A stretch of DNA of 64,000 nt from Harmothoe impar (taxonomy: Eukaryota > Annelida > Polychaeta > Phyllodocida > Polynoidae), in the NCBI GenBank assembly GCA_947462335.1, contig OX381714.1:34434025-34498024 (forward strand), read 5' to 3'. This document shows, piece by piece, positions 12,160 through 22,650 of the stretch. Positions within the stretch are counted from its first letter, which is position 1, and every line of letters begins with the position of its first letter. The notes under the pieces are model-generated. The model saw nothing but the letters and a program-made list of their open reading frames with translations. It was not told the DNA's origin and made no database searches. The translations under genes and the position numbers were made by a program.

Positions 12160-12365
12160 CGCCATGTCGCATGTAGAATTTAACAAATGGCCATGTCATG
12201 TCACTAAAAATTCCCATGTCCCATGTTGCCCCTCAGAACCTGCCATGTCCCATGTCGAATTTAAGAAAGACCCTATGTCATGTCACTAAAATTTTCCCTC
12301 ATGTCACTTAGCTCCATGTCGCATGTCGATTTTAAGAAATGGCCATGTCACCGTGTCGAATTTAG
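12160..12365 (+). repeat. CCATGTC-iterated simple repeat
   Basis: About 15 occurrences of CATGTC in 200 bp, arranged in loose units of about 75 bp: CCATGTCGCATGTAGAATTT, then GGCCATGTCATGTCACTAAA. A degenerate minisatellite. Confidence 0.6.
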
Positions 12366-13625
12366 GCATCCACCCCCATACATTTGTAAGGTGTTTTAGT
12401 GTAAACGTCTCATGATACTTGCTGGTAAGTGATAATAGTCAAACCTCAGACACTCGATCACCGTTTTTCGACTTTCGAGCTTTGAGTTTAAGGCCCTCAG
12501 TACTTATGAATTGAAAGCTCCTGTACCCTCAGTGCTTACATGAGGCGGGCACTTTTTTTAAGACTGACAAAACGGTGGGCTATTCTGAGTGTCAAAAGTG
12601 ATGCAGCAAGAAATTTGCTGGGAGTTTGAGGAAATTTTTTGAATTTTTGAAAATAGGCCCCTATTGGCATAATTTGGTAGAATATCACACAGGCTGTCAC
12701 CAAATTTCGCGACATATCAACGTACTAAATTCACGACATTTTTAGGAATAGGGGAGACCGGGGCAAAACGGACCCCCGGGGCAAAACGGACCCGACCCCT
12801 AACTCAGTTCTCAGCTATAAATTCCATGTTTTTGTCAAATTGGCTCATATGATTAATAGAAATAACTTCTTTCTTTTTTTTTTTTAATCGATGCTACCTA
12901 TGGTATTCCGGATTCCATAAAGAAAAAACTGAAACTAGAGATCTTGATCTAATTTTGCAAAAATCAGTTTATATAGCTTCTGAGAATTAAAAAAGAGGAA
13001 TATGTTAATGTTTTATGGCTAAAACAATAATATTTTATAGCTAAAATATTGTGTAACATAATTATTTCCAACGTCATTGGAAATAAATATTACCCTACAG
13101 TTATTTATTTTGGCAAGATCATTTTTTCACATATTTTTCATGAAGCTGGGGCAAAAGGGACCCCCCCCCCATCACAATCATAATTCCTATGGTGAAACCC
13201 CATAGAAATGATCAAAACATGAAAAAATAACCATGCTTGGCCTAAAAAATGATAAGAATGATGAGACATGCTTATTTGAATATGAAATTATTTCTTATAA
13301 GCCAATTTTTATTTTTGGGGGGTATTTTTGGGGTTTTGGGAAATTTTCCCTGAATTCGGGGGAAATTTTATTAAAATGCATGATATTCAACGGTCATAAA
13401 AATCAATTAAAACTGAAAAATGTTAGATAATGGTTATGCATGACAACAAAGAAATACCTAAAGAACTGAGTAATAACATAGCTAAAAGATGGGAGCAAGA
13501 AAATTATGAAAAAAGATAAGAAATTTCAAGGGTCCCTTTTGCCCCGCCCCAAAAACCCTTTTGCCCTGGGACTTTTAGCCCATGACCTTCATAGGTCAGA
13601 ATATGTTATGCTATCCCACTAAGCT

Positions 13626-13799
13626 ATTAAAGGGGGGCTAGCACGGAGCATAGCAAAGACTGGTACCTGCATCATAGCAGCAGAGCAAAACTCTCGGGAA
13701 CTAGCGGACCTATAGGCCTAGCGGCGCCCTTATTGGTCAATTGGTGGTCACGTGACTTGCTAAGACGGGTAGTCTTAGCCGTGCTAGCCCCCCTTTAAT
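13626..13799. mobile_element. 174-bp nested MITE
   Basis: ATTAAAGGGGGGCTAGCACG begins the left end and its complement closes the right end, a perfect inverted repeat of about 21 bp (13626-13646 and 13779-13799). It is inserted inside the 12749-14714 element. Confidence 0.7.
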
Positions 13800-13859
13800 G
13801 ATACTAGTGTAGCTGTTGGCTATTCTAGGATAGGCATCGGCTATGAAAAACTCCAGATT

Positions 13860-14650
13860 CGAAAATGGGTTGTTCAGAAATTATACTTTATTCATTCTGA
13901 CATACGGCTCGTAATCATACAGACGGATAGTAACAATCAAATAGGCTTCTGAACACCAGTGGTCATATGAACATACAGGAGGTATACGCTCACGGTCTAG
14001 TACATAATTCCCGAGTTCCAAGGCTCTCTTCCATCCTGGTTAACTCCACTTGGATCAGACTCCCCCAGAGGGAGTTCTGTACCCGGAGTTGTGCACCAAT
14101 GCGTCTATCTCCTCTAGTTCCCCCAAAGGGTGGAACAGAGAAAGACGCAGGGTGACCAAGTTGGAAGCAGCGACAGGACTAGGCCTAAAAGGTACAACAG
14201 AGTTCGGGGAAGCTCTGTTGTGGAGCAGTCGAGCTGGCCGAAGTGCACAGCAAGACTGGGTCCTCGATTAGCAGAACCCCAGGTCTTATGTACTGGTCGT
14301 TATGTAACTCTCCTCATTACTCGTAAACACTTGAGTTCCCGAGGAACTCCGGGTAACCACGCGCCGGTGTATCCGGGCCGACACGGTACCCGAGATATGT
14401 CGGGTGACACGTGGCGGTCACGGCTCAATGCACATAACCGTTTATAACCAGGCCGCGCTCCACCAATCCTCAGGTGTGGGCTTATATAACCATATACTCG
14501 GCACTAGACAGGAGTGCGGCCTGGATACACGGCAACACACATACCAAATATAACACAAACTGGTTCCATAGAAATAGTACAGCGGCGACCCACTACACTA
14601 GCACAATACTAATTATTTTCATGGATGGTATAATTTTATGCTTTGTTATG
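13860..14650. other. GC-richer insert of unknown origin
   Basis: This segment (CATACGGCTCGTAATC ... GTGTATCCGGGCCGACACGG ... CCAGGCCGCGCTCC) differs in composition from its AT-rich surroundings. It has three overlapping open frames of 61-105 codons, none with a recognisable domain. It could be a retroelement fragment such as part of an LTR; I cannot define its ends. Confidence 0.3.
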
Positions 14651-14785
14651 AAAAAATAAATGTTTCAATTCAGGGGTTTACCTCTGAGCTATCCGTTTTG
14701 CCCCGGTCTCCCTACCCCTTAAAAAAAAGCCCCACCCCCCCCCTAAGATTAGGGTAAAAAAAAAAGGCGCCCCCCCCCCTTTGAA

Positions 14786-15943
14786 TAGCCTACCGGTAGG
14801 GTAAATTGGGGCAATATCGCGCATCTAACACTAAAAATAAGGCTAAATATTAATTGTAATAGCCTAGATTGATGGGTATAGCATTGACAGCTATTCTATC
14901 AGCTTTTTTCAACATTTCATGTCCCGTTACTTATGAAAACAGAAAAATTGATTCCTATTTGTCTGTTTTTTATGTTCTTGTGGTATGAGGAACATATGGT
15001 CTTTATTTATTTTTCTTTGGGGTTATATCACGCACCACAGTGTTATATCACGCACATATAGAGGTAATATCACACATCTGAAGGTCATTACCCCAAAATC
15101 CACAAATTAAATAGGCAGAATATAATGCAAAAATTTCTACTATCAATTGAACCCATATTCTATGTGTGCATAGTGTCATATCATTGGATCTTCAATATCT
15201 TTATTGTAAAAAACGATTATTGAATTCAATAAGGACTTTTTTATTTTTCAAAAAAACTAATATCAAAATATACTTGTCCAAATTTTGTACCACAGGCTAA
15301 TATCGTGCATTAGTGCTACCATGTTCGATATATAGGCCTCAAAATATGTCAGAAGCCTAATTTTTTTTTCTGTTGGTAATAGACTAATTTTTGTCTTAAA
15401 ACATACTTTTACATTTTCTCTGTGCTTTGCCCTTCTCTATGACGTCACAGATACAAAACTGCGTGATATAACCCCTATATGTGCGTGATATAACCCAAAT
15501 CTACCCAATTTTATGAATATTTTTTGAGAAACAGTTTAAGTTAGGCCTATGTTCCTACCACATATTAAAGACATATACGATGCATGGTAGAAGTAAAGTT
15601 CAATATGCAACCATTTGTTTCTTCTATAACTTCTAGTTCTGAGTTTGATGATGGTTTTTATTTCATCAAAATATTGGAAATTAATTGAATAAATTACAAG
15701 AAATAAAGAGAAAACGCTTACATTGTGGCCTAACCACTCCAGTACCGGTACCCCATAAAAGGTAGAAGAAATGCCTAAACAATTCTTTTTTCCAATGTTC
15801 GTTTTCTGTGCATATAATGCTATTAAAAATTATTTTTACATTATTTTTTAATCATTTTCCCTCTCTGTGATGTCATAGAAACAAAAATGCGTGATATAAC
15901 CCAGGTGCGCGATATTGCCCCAATTTACCCTACCGGGTAGGCT
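14786..15943. mobile_element. Iterated-motif DNA element, TAGCCTACCGG ... GGGGCAATATCGCGCA termini
   Basis: TAGCCTACCGGTAGGGTAAA starts a terminal repeat of about 38 bp. It continues through TTGGGGCAATATCGCGCA and is matched, with one inserted base, by the complement ending at 15943. GGGTTATATCACGCAC-like words recur at about 15019, 15040 and 15066 on the + strand, and their complement GTGCGTGATATAACCC recurs near 15460, 15480, 15890 and 15905. The interior is AT-rich without a long frame. The design matches the neighbouring 12749-14714 element, with a different motif. Confidence 0.65.
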
Positions 15944-16154
15944 ACCCCTAAAAAAATCCCCCCCCCCCCCTCCCCTCAAATGCTCATCCCCAGCCCGGCC
16001 ATAAGTAATGAACGGTGAACCCTCCCTTACCCGGATTATGCTATCTGTGGTTGAGGAAAACTATTTAGATCCACAAGACAGTTAGACCTGCCAACTAGTA
16101 TTAGTTCTACCGGTACCACTATAGATGGCAGGGCGGGACAGTTTACAGTCGTTT

Positions 16155-16243
16155 CACTCCAGGGGGCGCTGCAGCACAAAATGGCGACCACCATCGGAAA
16201 AAGGAAGACAGGCTTTGTTTATTATTGTAATTTCTCACAATAG
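16155..16243 (+). promoter_or_regulatory. Candidate promoter / 5' non-coding exon of the KLHL gene
   Basis: CACTCCAGGGGGCGCTGCAG at 16155 resembles a CTCF site. AAAATGGCG at 16179 resembles a YY1 site of the kind found at the start of TATA-less genes. A good donor (AG before GTAAGAC) lies at 16243/16244. It could splice to the acceptor TTTCTTTCAG ending at 18021, placing the KLHL 5' UTR in two exons. The motifs and splice signals are seen; the transcript is inferred. Confidence 0.35.
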
Positions 16244-17153
16244 GTAAGACTAATGGTAAATTGGGTGGGTTCAACTTAATCAGCACATACTATAGATACA
16301 TGAGGACCACATGGGATCATTTTACTGAGACGAATTGCCTGTTTTATAGCTGTGAAATAGTGAACTTACTCAGTCACTTGCTCATGCTGTCAGCTAGACT
16401 GCCGATAGTATAGCCTGCAATACCCACGGACACTAGCGTTGTGGGTATAGACCGGAGATGTCCAGAAAGCTTTGGGAACTATATGGTCCAAATGCGAGTT
16501 GATTTTGCCTCGCATTCCCCTGGCTTTAATATTGAACATACAGGCTCATAATTTAATGAGCAGTATCGTACATATGTATACTCTAGTAGTCTCTAGACAG
16601 TGAGTCTAGTTGATTCATGAATTGAATTATGGATGTTATTTAATTTCTGCACATTGAGGCACTTTGATGGAGGTAATCTGTATAGAGGCAAACAATCTAC
16701 AGCCTCTTGGACCCTGTTGATTGGTCTAGACATGACTATAATTACTAATTTGTACATTTCACCTCATCCAATTAAGGCCCCAAGTAGCATAACAGCCACT
16801 CCTAGCCTGTCTTGATTGGGTGGAGAAATCTACATGATTGGTTGACACAAGGGCAATCAATAGAAAACTGACCCTTCTGTCCGTAACTCTCAGACAGCCC
16901 TTGGCCCCATCTGAGAGTTACAACCGTAACTAGACTGCCGACTGCTCACACTGAAAGTGGCTCAGACAACACAGAGGCTAGGGCGAGTGGGGTAACCACC
17001 GAATTGGGCTGATTTGTGAGTCAGATCAGGAAGTAATAGCCGTGTCAGATCAGGTCTGCTATAAACAAAGTCACAGGTTCGTTATTTCTTGTGGGCTTTG
17101 GTCCTAGCAGAGACATGGAGGTAGGCCTACAAATATATTTGTAGCCTACATGG

Positions 17154-17775
17154 GGGGAGTTATGGACGATTCGCACTACTGTCAGTTCGCCCTAGATGAT
17201 TCGCACTAGGCCTACACCTCCTGGATGATTCGCACTACTTGCTGGACCATTCGCACTACCCCAAGGCAGGAGCATGGGGTTGGATGATTCGCCCTACTAC
17301 TCCCCCGGGGTGTGGGCCTGTACTCCCCGGGACACTTTGTCATGGGGGGCTCTGCCCCCCAACCCCCGTTCTTTTCCCCCTTTTTTTTGTACTCTTCTTT
17401 CTACTACTAACTGCTCCCACTGCCTATATAATTCGCTTATCATTCTGTATTTATTAGATGTAGTCTACCGGTATAATTATTGCATTTTCGTCTGATTTCC
17501 GAAATTCTAACTGCTAATTTTGGGGGGTTTAAATCAATTTTAAAAGAAACCTTGATGCTAGATGGATGTGAAGGAAGGCCTGTGGCACTAGATTCTATGC
17601 TAGTTGAAATAATTTCATGCCATTTTAGATCGAAATCCATGCCTAATTAGGCTAATAGAGACTGGCACTAGTGCGAATCATCCAGAAAGTAGTGTGAATC
17701 GACTAGGGCGAATCATCTAGTAATGCGAACAGACAGTAGTGCGAACAGACAGTAGTGTGAATCGTCCATTTCCCC
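17154..17775. mobile_element. Iterated-motif DNA element, GATGATTCGCACTA arrays
   Basis: The left end GGGGAGTTATGGACGATTCG and the complement of GGGGAAATGGACGATTCACA at 17775 form the termini. GAYGATTCGCACTAC-like units occur about six times at 17163-17300. They occur again in reverse orientation (AGTGCGAATCATCC) about six times at 17665-17765. The middle has a GGGGGGCTCTGCCCCCC hairpin and no coding frame. It has the same architecture as the elements at 12749 and 14786. Confidence 0.65.
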
Positions 17776-18116
17776 ATGGGGGGACCTGGTCCTAGACTAT
17801 AGAGAAAGGGGGTGGGAGGGGTAGGAAATTGACCCCGCCCCCTGCGGGGAGGTGCACTAGTCTTCGGAGCAAACACTGCCTTATCCAAAACTTCCAACAA
17901 CCCCTGGCCTGTGATTAATAATTGAACACTCCCTAAGCCCCTAAAGTAGTAGCTAGAATAATAATCTCAACTGCATCAATGAAGCTGTCATCCTAAATAT
18001 CTGTTTGTTTCTTTCTTTCAGATAAAATGCTGGAACCGCATTGCAACCAAGCTTAACAGCTCTCTTTGAATGCGCCTTTTGGTATAAACACCACTAGGCT
18101 TAGATCAACATTCAAA

Positions 18117-21100
18117 ATGGCGAACCGTCTAAAAGGCTACACAAATTATGTGCAGGACATCGACACAGCACACAACTCCCCCGGTTCGGGAAGTATCATT
18201 TCTCTGGACAGCGGCACCGAGCCGTACACCTTCATCGACAAGACGCGCGAGTCGGGCTGTTTGGCCGGGTTTAAGGATCTATTTGAGTCTAGGGAGCTGC
18301 TGGACGTGACGATAACGGTGCAAGGGCAGGAGTTCGGCGCTCACCGGGCGCTATTGGCAGCCTCCAGTGACTACTTCCGTGCCATGTTCACCACTAATCT
18401 ATCGGAGAAGTACCAGAAGGTGGTTAAGATTAACGGTGTGGAGGCCTCGGCCATGGAGCAGGTGTTGAACTACTTGTACACCGGAGAGGCCAAGCTGCAG
18501 ACCGACACGGTCCAGCATATCCTGTCGGCTGCCAACCTCTTCCACCTCACCGACCTGAAAGACGGCTGTGCCAGCTACATGGCCAAGAAGTTGGATGTCG
18601 ATAACTGCATCGGGATACATTTCTTTGCACAGGCGCACGAGTGCGAGACGCTCGAATTCAAGGCGTGGGATCTGATATCTGAGCATTTTGTGTCCGTCGC
18701 CTCGTGTATAGAATACCTGGAGTTAACGACGACCAATCTGATAGACGTTATAAAGTATGATGATCTGCAAGCGACAGAGGAAGATGTCTTTGAGGTTACA
18801 TTAAAATGGCTGATGCACAATGCCGAGGAGCGAACAGGCTCCATCCATGAAGTGTTTTCACACATTCGATTTGCTCTATTAGATGAACATTATTTCTTTG
18901 ACAAAGTGAAGTCTAACGTGGTGCTACTCTCAGAGTTAAAAATGCAGGAGATCTTTGAAGCAGTAATTCGTTATAAGCTGATGCGCAGTAGATGGACTGA
19001 GATTGACCTTCGCTTTGAGCCTAGATATGGTGCTAGTTTCTGTCGGTAAGACTTAATCAATGTTCTACATGGATGAAATACATTTACCACTTTTTTTTTT
19101 ATCAAATAAATACATATAACTTGAAAACTTGCTGTATAGAGATGGGTTAAATATAGTACCGGTAGTATCTATACTAATTGATGCAACCTGATGTATTTTT
19201 AATATTCCCAAAATAATCACAAAAAGCTTTCAAAAAATATATTCAATTTAATTTAATGTGTTGTAGAGTGGTTGTGTACACGTCGTACCTGGACGATGAG
19301 AAGCGGCAGGTGCTACAGCTGTACGGGCAGCGCAGTGACGAGGCTACCATCAACCACGGCAACATCCTCTGTGACCTGCCCATCGTCATGGAGAACCCCA
19401 ACCTACTCGTCACAGGTCAGTGGGGGATACTCCGCTCAGCCATTGATGGTTCGGGGCAAGGTGGTGCCATCACTGGTTCAAAAATAAAATTAAACCTTTT
19501 TAGAGTGCAATACCACAGACTCAGAACTCGTCAGAATGACTCACTAATTCCTCCATAAACTAGGAATATCAGCACTAGGTGGTGCCATTGGTGGTTTAGT
19601 AGTCCTAAAAATGGCTCACCAGTGGTTCACGTTTTAAGCAAAAGAGTAGAACTTGTAGTGTATCAATGTCAGCGCTAGCAAACTATACATATTGTGTATC
19701 AATTCACTTAGACATGTACAGCTGACAGTGGTTGCTGTGTTTGTGTTTCAGGAGACAACACGCTGTACATCGCGGGCGGGGACGGAGGCGGACAGAACAT
19801 GTGTCGCTGGGTGCAGGAGGACAACCAGTTTGAGGAGGTCTCCTGTATGGACACACCCAGGAAGCAGTAAGGGCACTCTTATCTATCTAAATCCATAGAC
19901 ATACAATATACCTAATGTCTATGCTCAATCCGAATATTTCATTTTACATTTAATGTTACGTCGCCTCAGTGGAGAAAGGTCGTATTAGTAAGAAACAAAG
20001 TGATATTTAGAATGCTCTCATAAATGATATATGGAATTTTATTTTTGTCCACAATGTGCTTTCATACCCCGAGATCATAGCGTGCAGGATGCATATTATA
20101 ATAATTTTATTAAATGGTATCCATGGTCCACTAAGTTGGAAACCTTTTCAGTTACGACCTTTCTCCACTGAGGTCATTCAACCATCAGCTGATGTCTTAA
20201 GCCAAAGAGAAAAAAACCTCTGCCTTTCCTGTTATAGTACAGTCATAAAAGTATATATGTATTAATTGACTTCACATTAGGTCACATATAAAACTGGGGT
20301 TGTGCCATGTTGTGCAGGTTCTGCCTGGTGCAGGTAGACCGAGCTATCTTTGCGGTGGGTGGATGTAACCAGGACGGTAACCTGTCCTCCGTGGGGCAGT
20401 ACTCGGAGACCGATGACGACTGGGAGACGGTCACTCCCATGCCCAAGGAACTACGGTATGTGTTAACCTTAATGAAACTCTGAACAAAATTGTTCGTTTT
20501 TATTATGTATTAGAACAGTTTTAATGTATACGAGGATGTATGAATTGTATATAATTGACGATGGATGAAGTCAAAATTAATAAATCATCTTTGACATCAT
20601 TGTAGCGATCCGTCGATTTTCATACTTTGGAGGAATGCCAACCATCTAGATATTTCCGTGTTTTTCCCCGATTTTTCAAAATCATAGAATATTGTAATAT
20701 AGCCTCAAATAATTGTGTGTATTTTTTGTAAATATGCATTCTGCTATAAAATGTCCGGTAGGTGTCACTGCGCGACGTCGTACCAGGGGAAGCTGTACGT
20801 GTTTGGGGGTGAGATGGAGAAGGCCAACAAGAAGGTGACGCGTGGCAAGAAGGAACTCAGCAGGCATGCCTACTGGTAAATCATATCTTTTTATTTTCTT
20901 AATTAAAAAAACCTGTGCACATATGTAGCTATAGCTATCGTTTTGGCAAAATATAACTGTATCTACAGCTTATTAAACGAACATATTCAATAGATTGAGA
21001 AGAAGAAACATTACTCAGTTAGCTTCTGTGAAAGGGGAAGTTACATGTATAAAAACTAACATTAAGGATGCTGTATTTTAGTTACATGTATAGTGACTAA

Positions 21101-22650
21101 CATTAAGGATGTTGTATTATAGTTACATGTATAGTTACTAACATTAAGGATGTTGTATTATAGTTACATGTATAGTTACTAACATTAAGGATGTTTTATT
21201 TTAGTTACATGTATAGTTACTAACATTAAGGATGTTTTATTTTAGTTACGACCCACGTGAAGACAAGTGGATGGCCTTGTTGGACATGAAGACACCACGC
21301 GCCTTGTCCGGATGCACCGTCTTCAAAAACAAAATATACATAATCGGTATGAATCAGTTTACACTATATTATTAAATATGGACATAAATAACTAAATTTT
21401 AGGTTTTCCACCAGCTCTATTTATTTATTTTTCATTTATGGGCTCATTGAGATACAATGAGGAAACAAGACAATATTAAGAATCTAAAAAGAATGTTGAT
21501 AAAAAAAAAAAAAAGAATTGTGAAGAGAAAATCCAGTTATGGTCAAGTTGTTTCCATAGGTAATATACTGAGAAATACCACTTGTCTTGAGTGAAGATAT
21601 TTCTATCTGTATTCAGCGGAGTACCCGGTAGTTATAGTGTATACCACAGTATTTACAACAAACCTATGTCCTTCCCTGTAGGTGGGTTTGGCAGCATCAC
21701 TGATTCCTGGGTAAAGGACAAGTCACCAGAGAACTGTCTGAAGTCGGTGGAGGTGTACGACCCGGCTACCAACACGTGGGCGGCGGGACCCGACCTGCCG
21801 GTGCCGCTCTGCGCGATGGGCGTCGTCAAGTACTACGGCACCATCTACATACTGGGTTAGTATATACTAGTAGACAAAGGTTCATGAGAATCAGATCAGT
21901 TTAAGTGGAAATTTAAGAATTATTGTCAATGAAGACATGAATATAATATAGTTAACCAGTAGGGGTTATTTGACTCGGCTTTGCCTCGTAGAATGACCCT
22001 AAGTGGTGAACTACATTATATTCATGTCTTTATTGACAATAATTCTTAAATTACTGCTTTAACTAATCTGAAAAAGCTACTTTTTAATGGTTACATGATC
22101 AATTATAATGAGGTGACATATAAGACATACCGGTAGTAGATCCTAGGCCAAATAAAAAAAAGGTTTGTTTCCGGTCACCTGACCGGGTCTAGCAAAACAG
22201 TGCCGGGTCATCCTCTTTATTTTTCTCTTTTTCACTTTTTTTGCTAGATGTCAGTTTTTACAGTTTGTAATTCGGACAATTTCTAAGGAATTTAGAGGGA
22301 AAATGCTAAAACTAGCCCTGAAATGAGGAAATACAAAAAAAAAATTAAAAAAAAAAAAAAAAATCGGCCGGCCGGGTCTGATTTGTAAGACCATGTTACC
22401 GGAAACCAACCTTTTTTTAAATTTTGGCCCTACTAGTAGTGGGACAAAATAAATATAAGTTGAAGAAACTACCACAAACATATATCACACTCTTTCAGGA
22501 GGTGAGAATGAGGAAGAGGTGTCGAGTACAGTTTACTTCCTGAATGGGGATGACAAGTGGGAGCACAAGGACGAGATGGTGGCGGGTGTGACCGAGACGA
22601 GCATCCACTCAGCCTACTCCGTTATGAACATCCACATAGACCGCGATTGA
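18117..22650 (+). CDS. Kelch-like BTB-BACK-Kelch protein (KLHL family), 8 coding exons
   Basis: Coding exons by GT-AG signals and unbroken phase: 18117-19045, 19267-19415, 19752-19866, 20318-20455, 20762-20875, 21246-21346, 21682-21855, 22499-22650. The stop is TGA at 22648. The product is about 623 aa. Residues 52-160 form a BTB/POZ domain (LLDVTITVQG, AHRALLAASSDYFRAMF). A BACK domain follows at about 165-270. Five clear kelch blades follow, each marked by a GG pair (LYIAGGDGG, IFAVGG, LYVFGGE, IYIIGGFG, IYILGGE); a sixth may be diverged. KLHL proteins are substrate adaptors of cullin-3 ubiquitin ligases, so this is inferred to be one; the orthologue is not assigned. The start ATG at 18117 has a good context (CAAAATGG). 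The earlier in-frame stretch has no ATG, and a short upstream ORF begins at 18026. The exon set is inferred, not confirmed by cDNA. Confidence 0.85.
19964..20173. mobile_element. Intronic MITE in KLHL intron 3
   Basis: CCTCAGTGGAGAAAGGTCGT begins a perfect 21-bp inverted repeat at 19964-19984 and 20153-20173. The interior is AT-rich and non-coding. Confidence 0.65.
21041..21245 (+). repeat. 5 x 41-bp repeat, each unit a branch point plus 3' splice site
   Basis: Five head-to-tail 41-bp units start at 21041, 21082, 21123, 21164 and 21205, ending exactly where KLHL exon 6 begins (21246). Each unit contains an ACTAAC branch-point word (TACTAAC in the last three), then a T-rich tract and TAG. Each TAG is followed by TTAC, the same four bases that open the exon. 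So the array is a serial copy of the acceptor region, with five candidate 3' splice sites in register. Confidence 0.85.
21909..22052. mobile_element. Intronic hairpin/MITE in KLHL intron 7
   Basis: Arms 21909-21946 (AATTTAAGAATTATTGTCAA at its start) and 22015-22052 are complementary over 38 bp with one mismatch. An inner hairpin, ACTCGGCTTTGCCTCG, lies in the loop. Confidence 0.65.
22135..22440. mobile_element. Intronic MITE in KLHL intron 7
   Basis: The left end TAGTAGATCCTAGGCC, A-run, GGTTTGTTTCCGGTCAC is matched by the complement of GTTACCGGAAACCAACC, T-run, TTGGCCCTACTAGTA at the right. The interior contains GACCGGGTC words and A-rich runs. Confidence 0.55.

Larger units (their letters stand above)
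12749..14714. mobile_element. Iterated-motif DNA element, GACCGGGGCAAAACGGA termini
   Basis: GAGACCGGGGCAAAACGGAC at 12755 and its complement ending near 14714 form the termini. The motif GGGGCAAAACGGACC recurs right inside the left end (12779), and variants GGGGCAAAAGGGACC at 13147 and TCCCTTTTGCCCC at about 13532 lie in the interior. The interior is AT-rich up to 13560, then carries a nested MITE (13626-13799) and a GC-richer segment at 13860-14650 of unknown origin. No transposase frame is visible. Likely a non-autonomous cut-and-paste element with later insertions. Confidence 0.55.

Noticed and set aside
18066..18116. Upstream extension of the KLHL protein
   Set aside because: The frame begins without an ATG; the ATG at 18117 has the better context.
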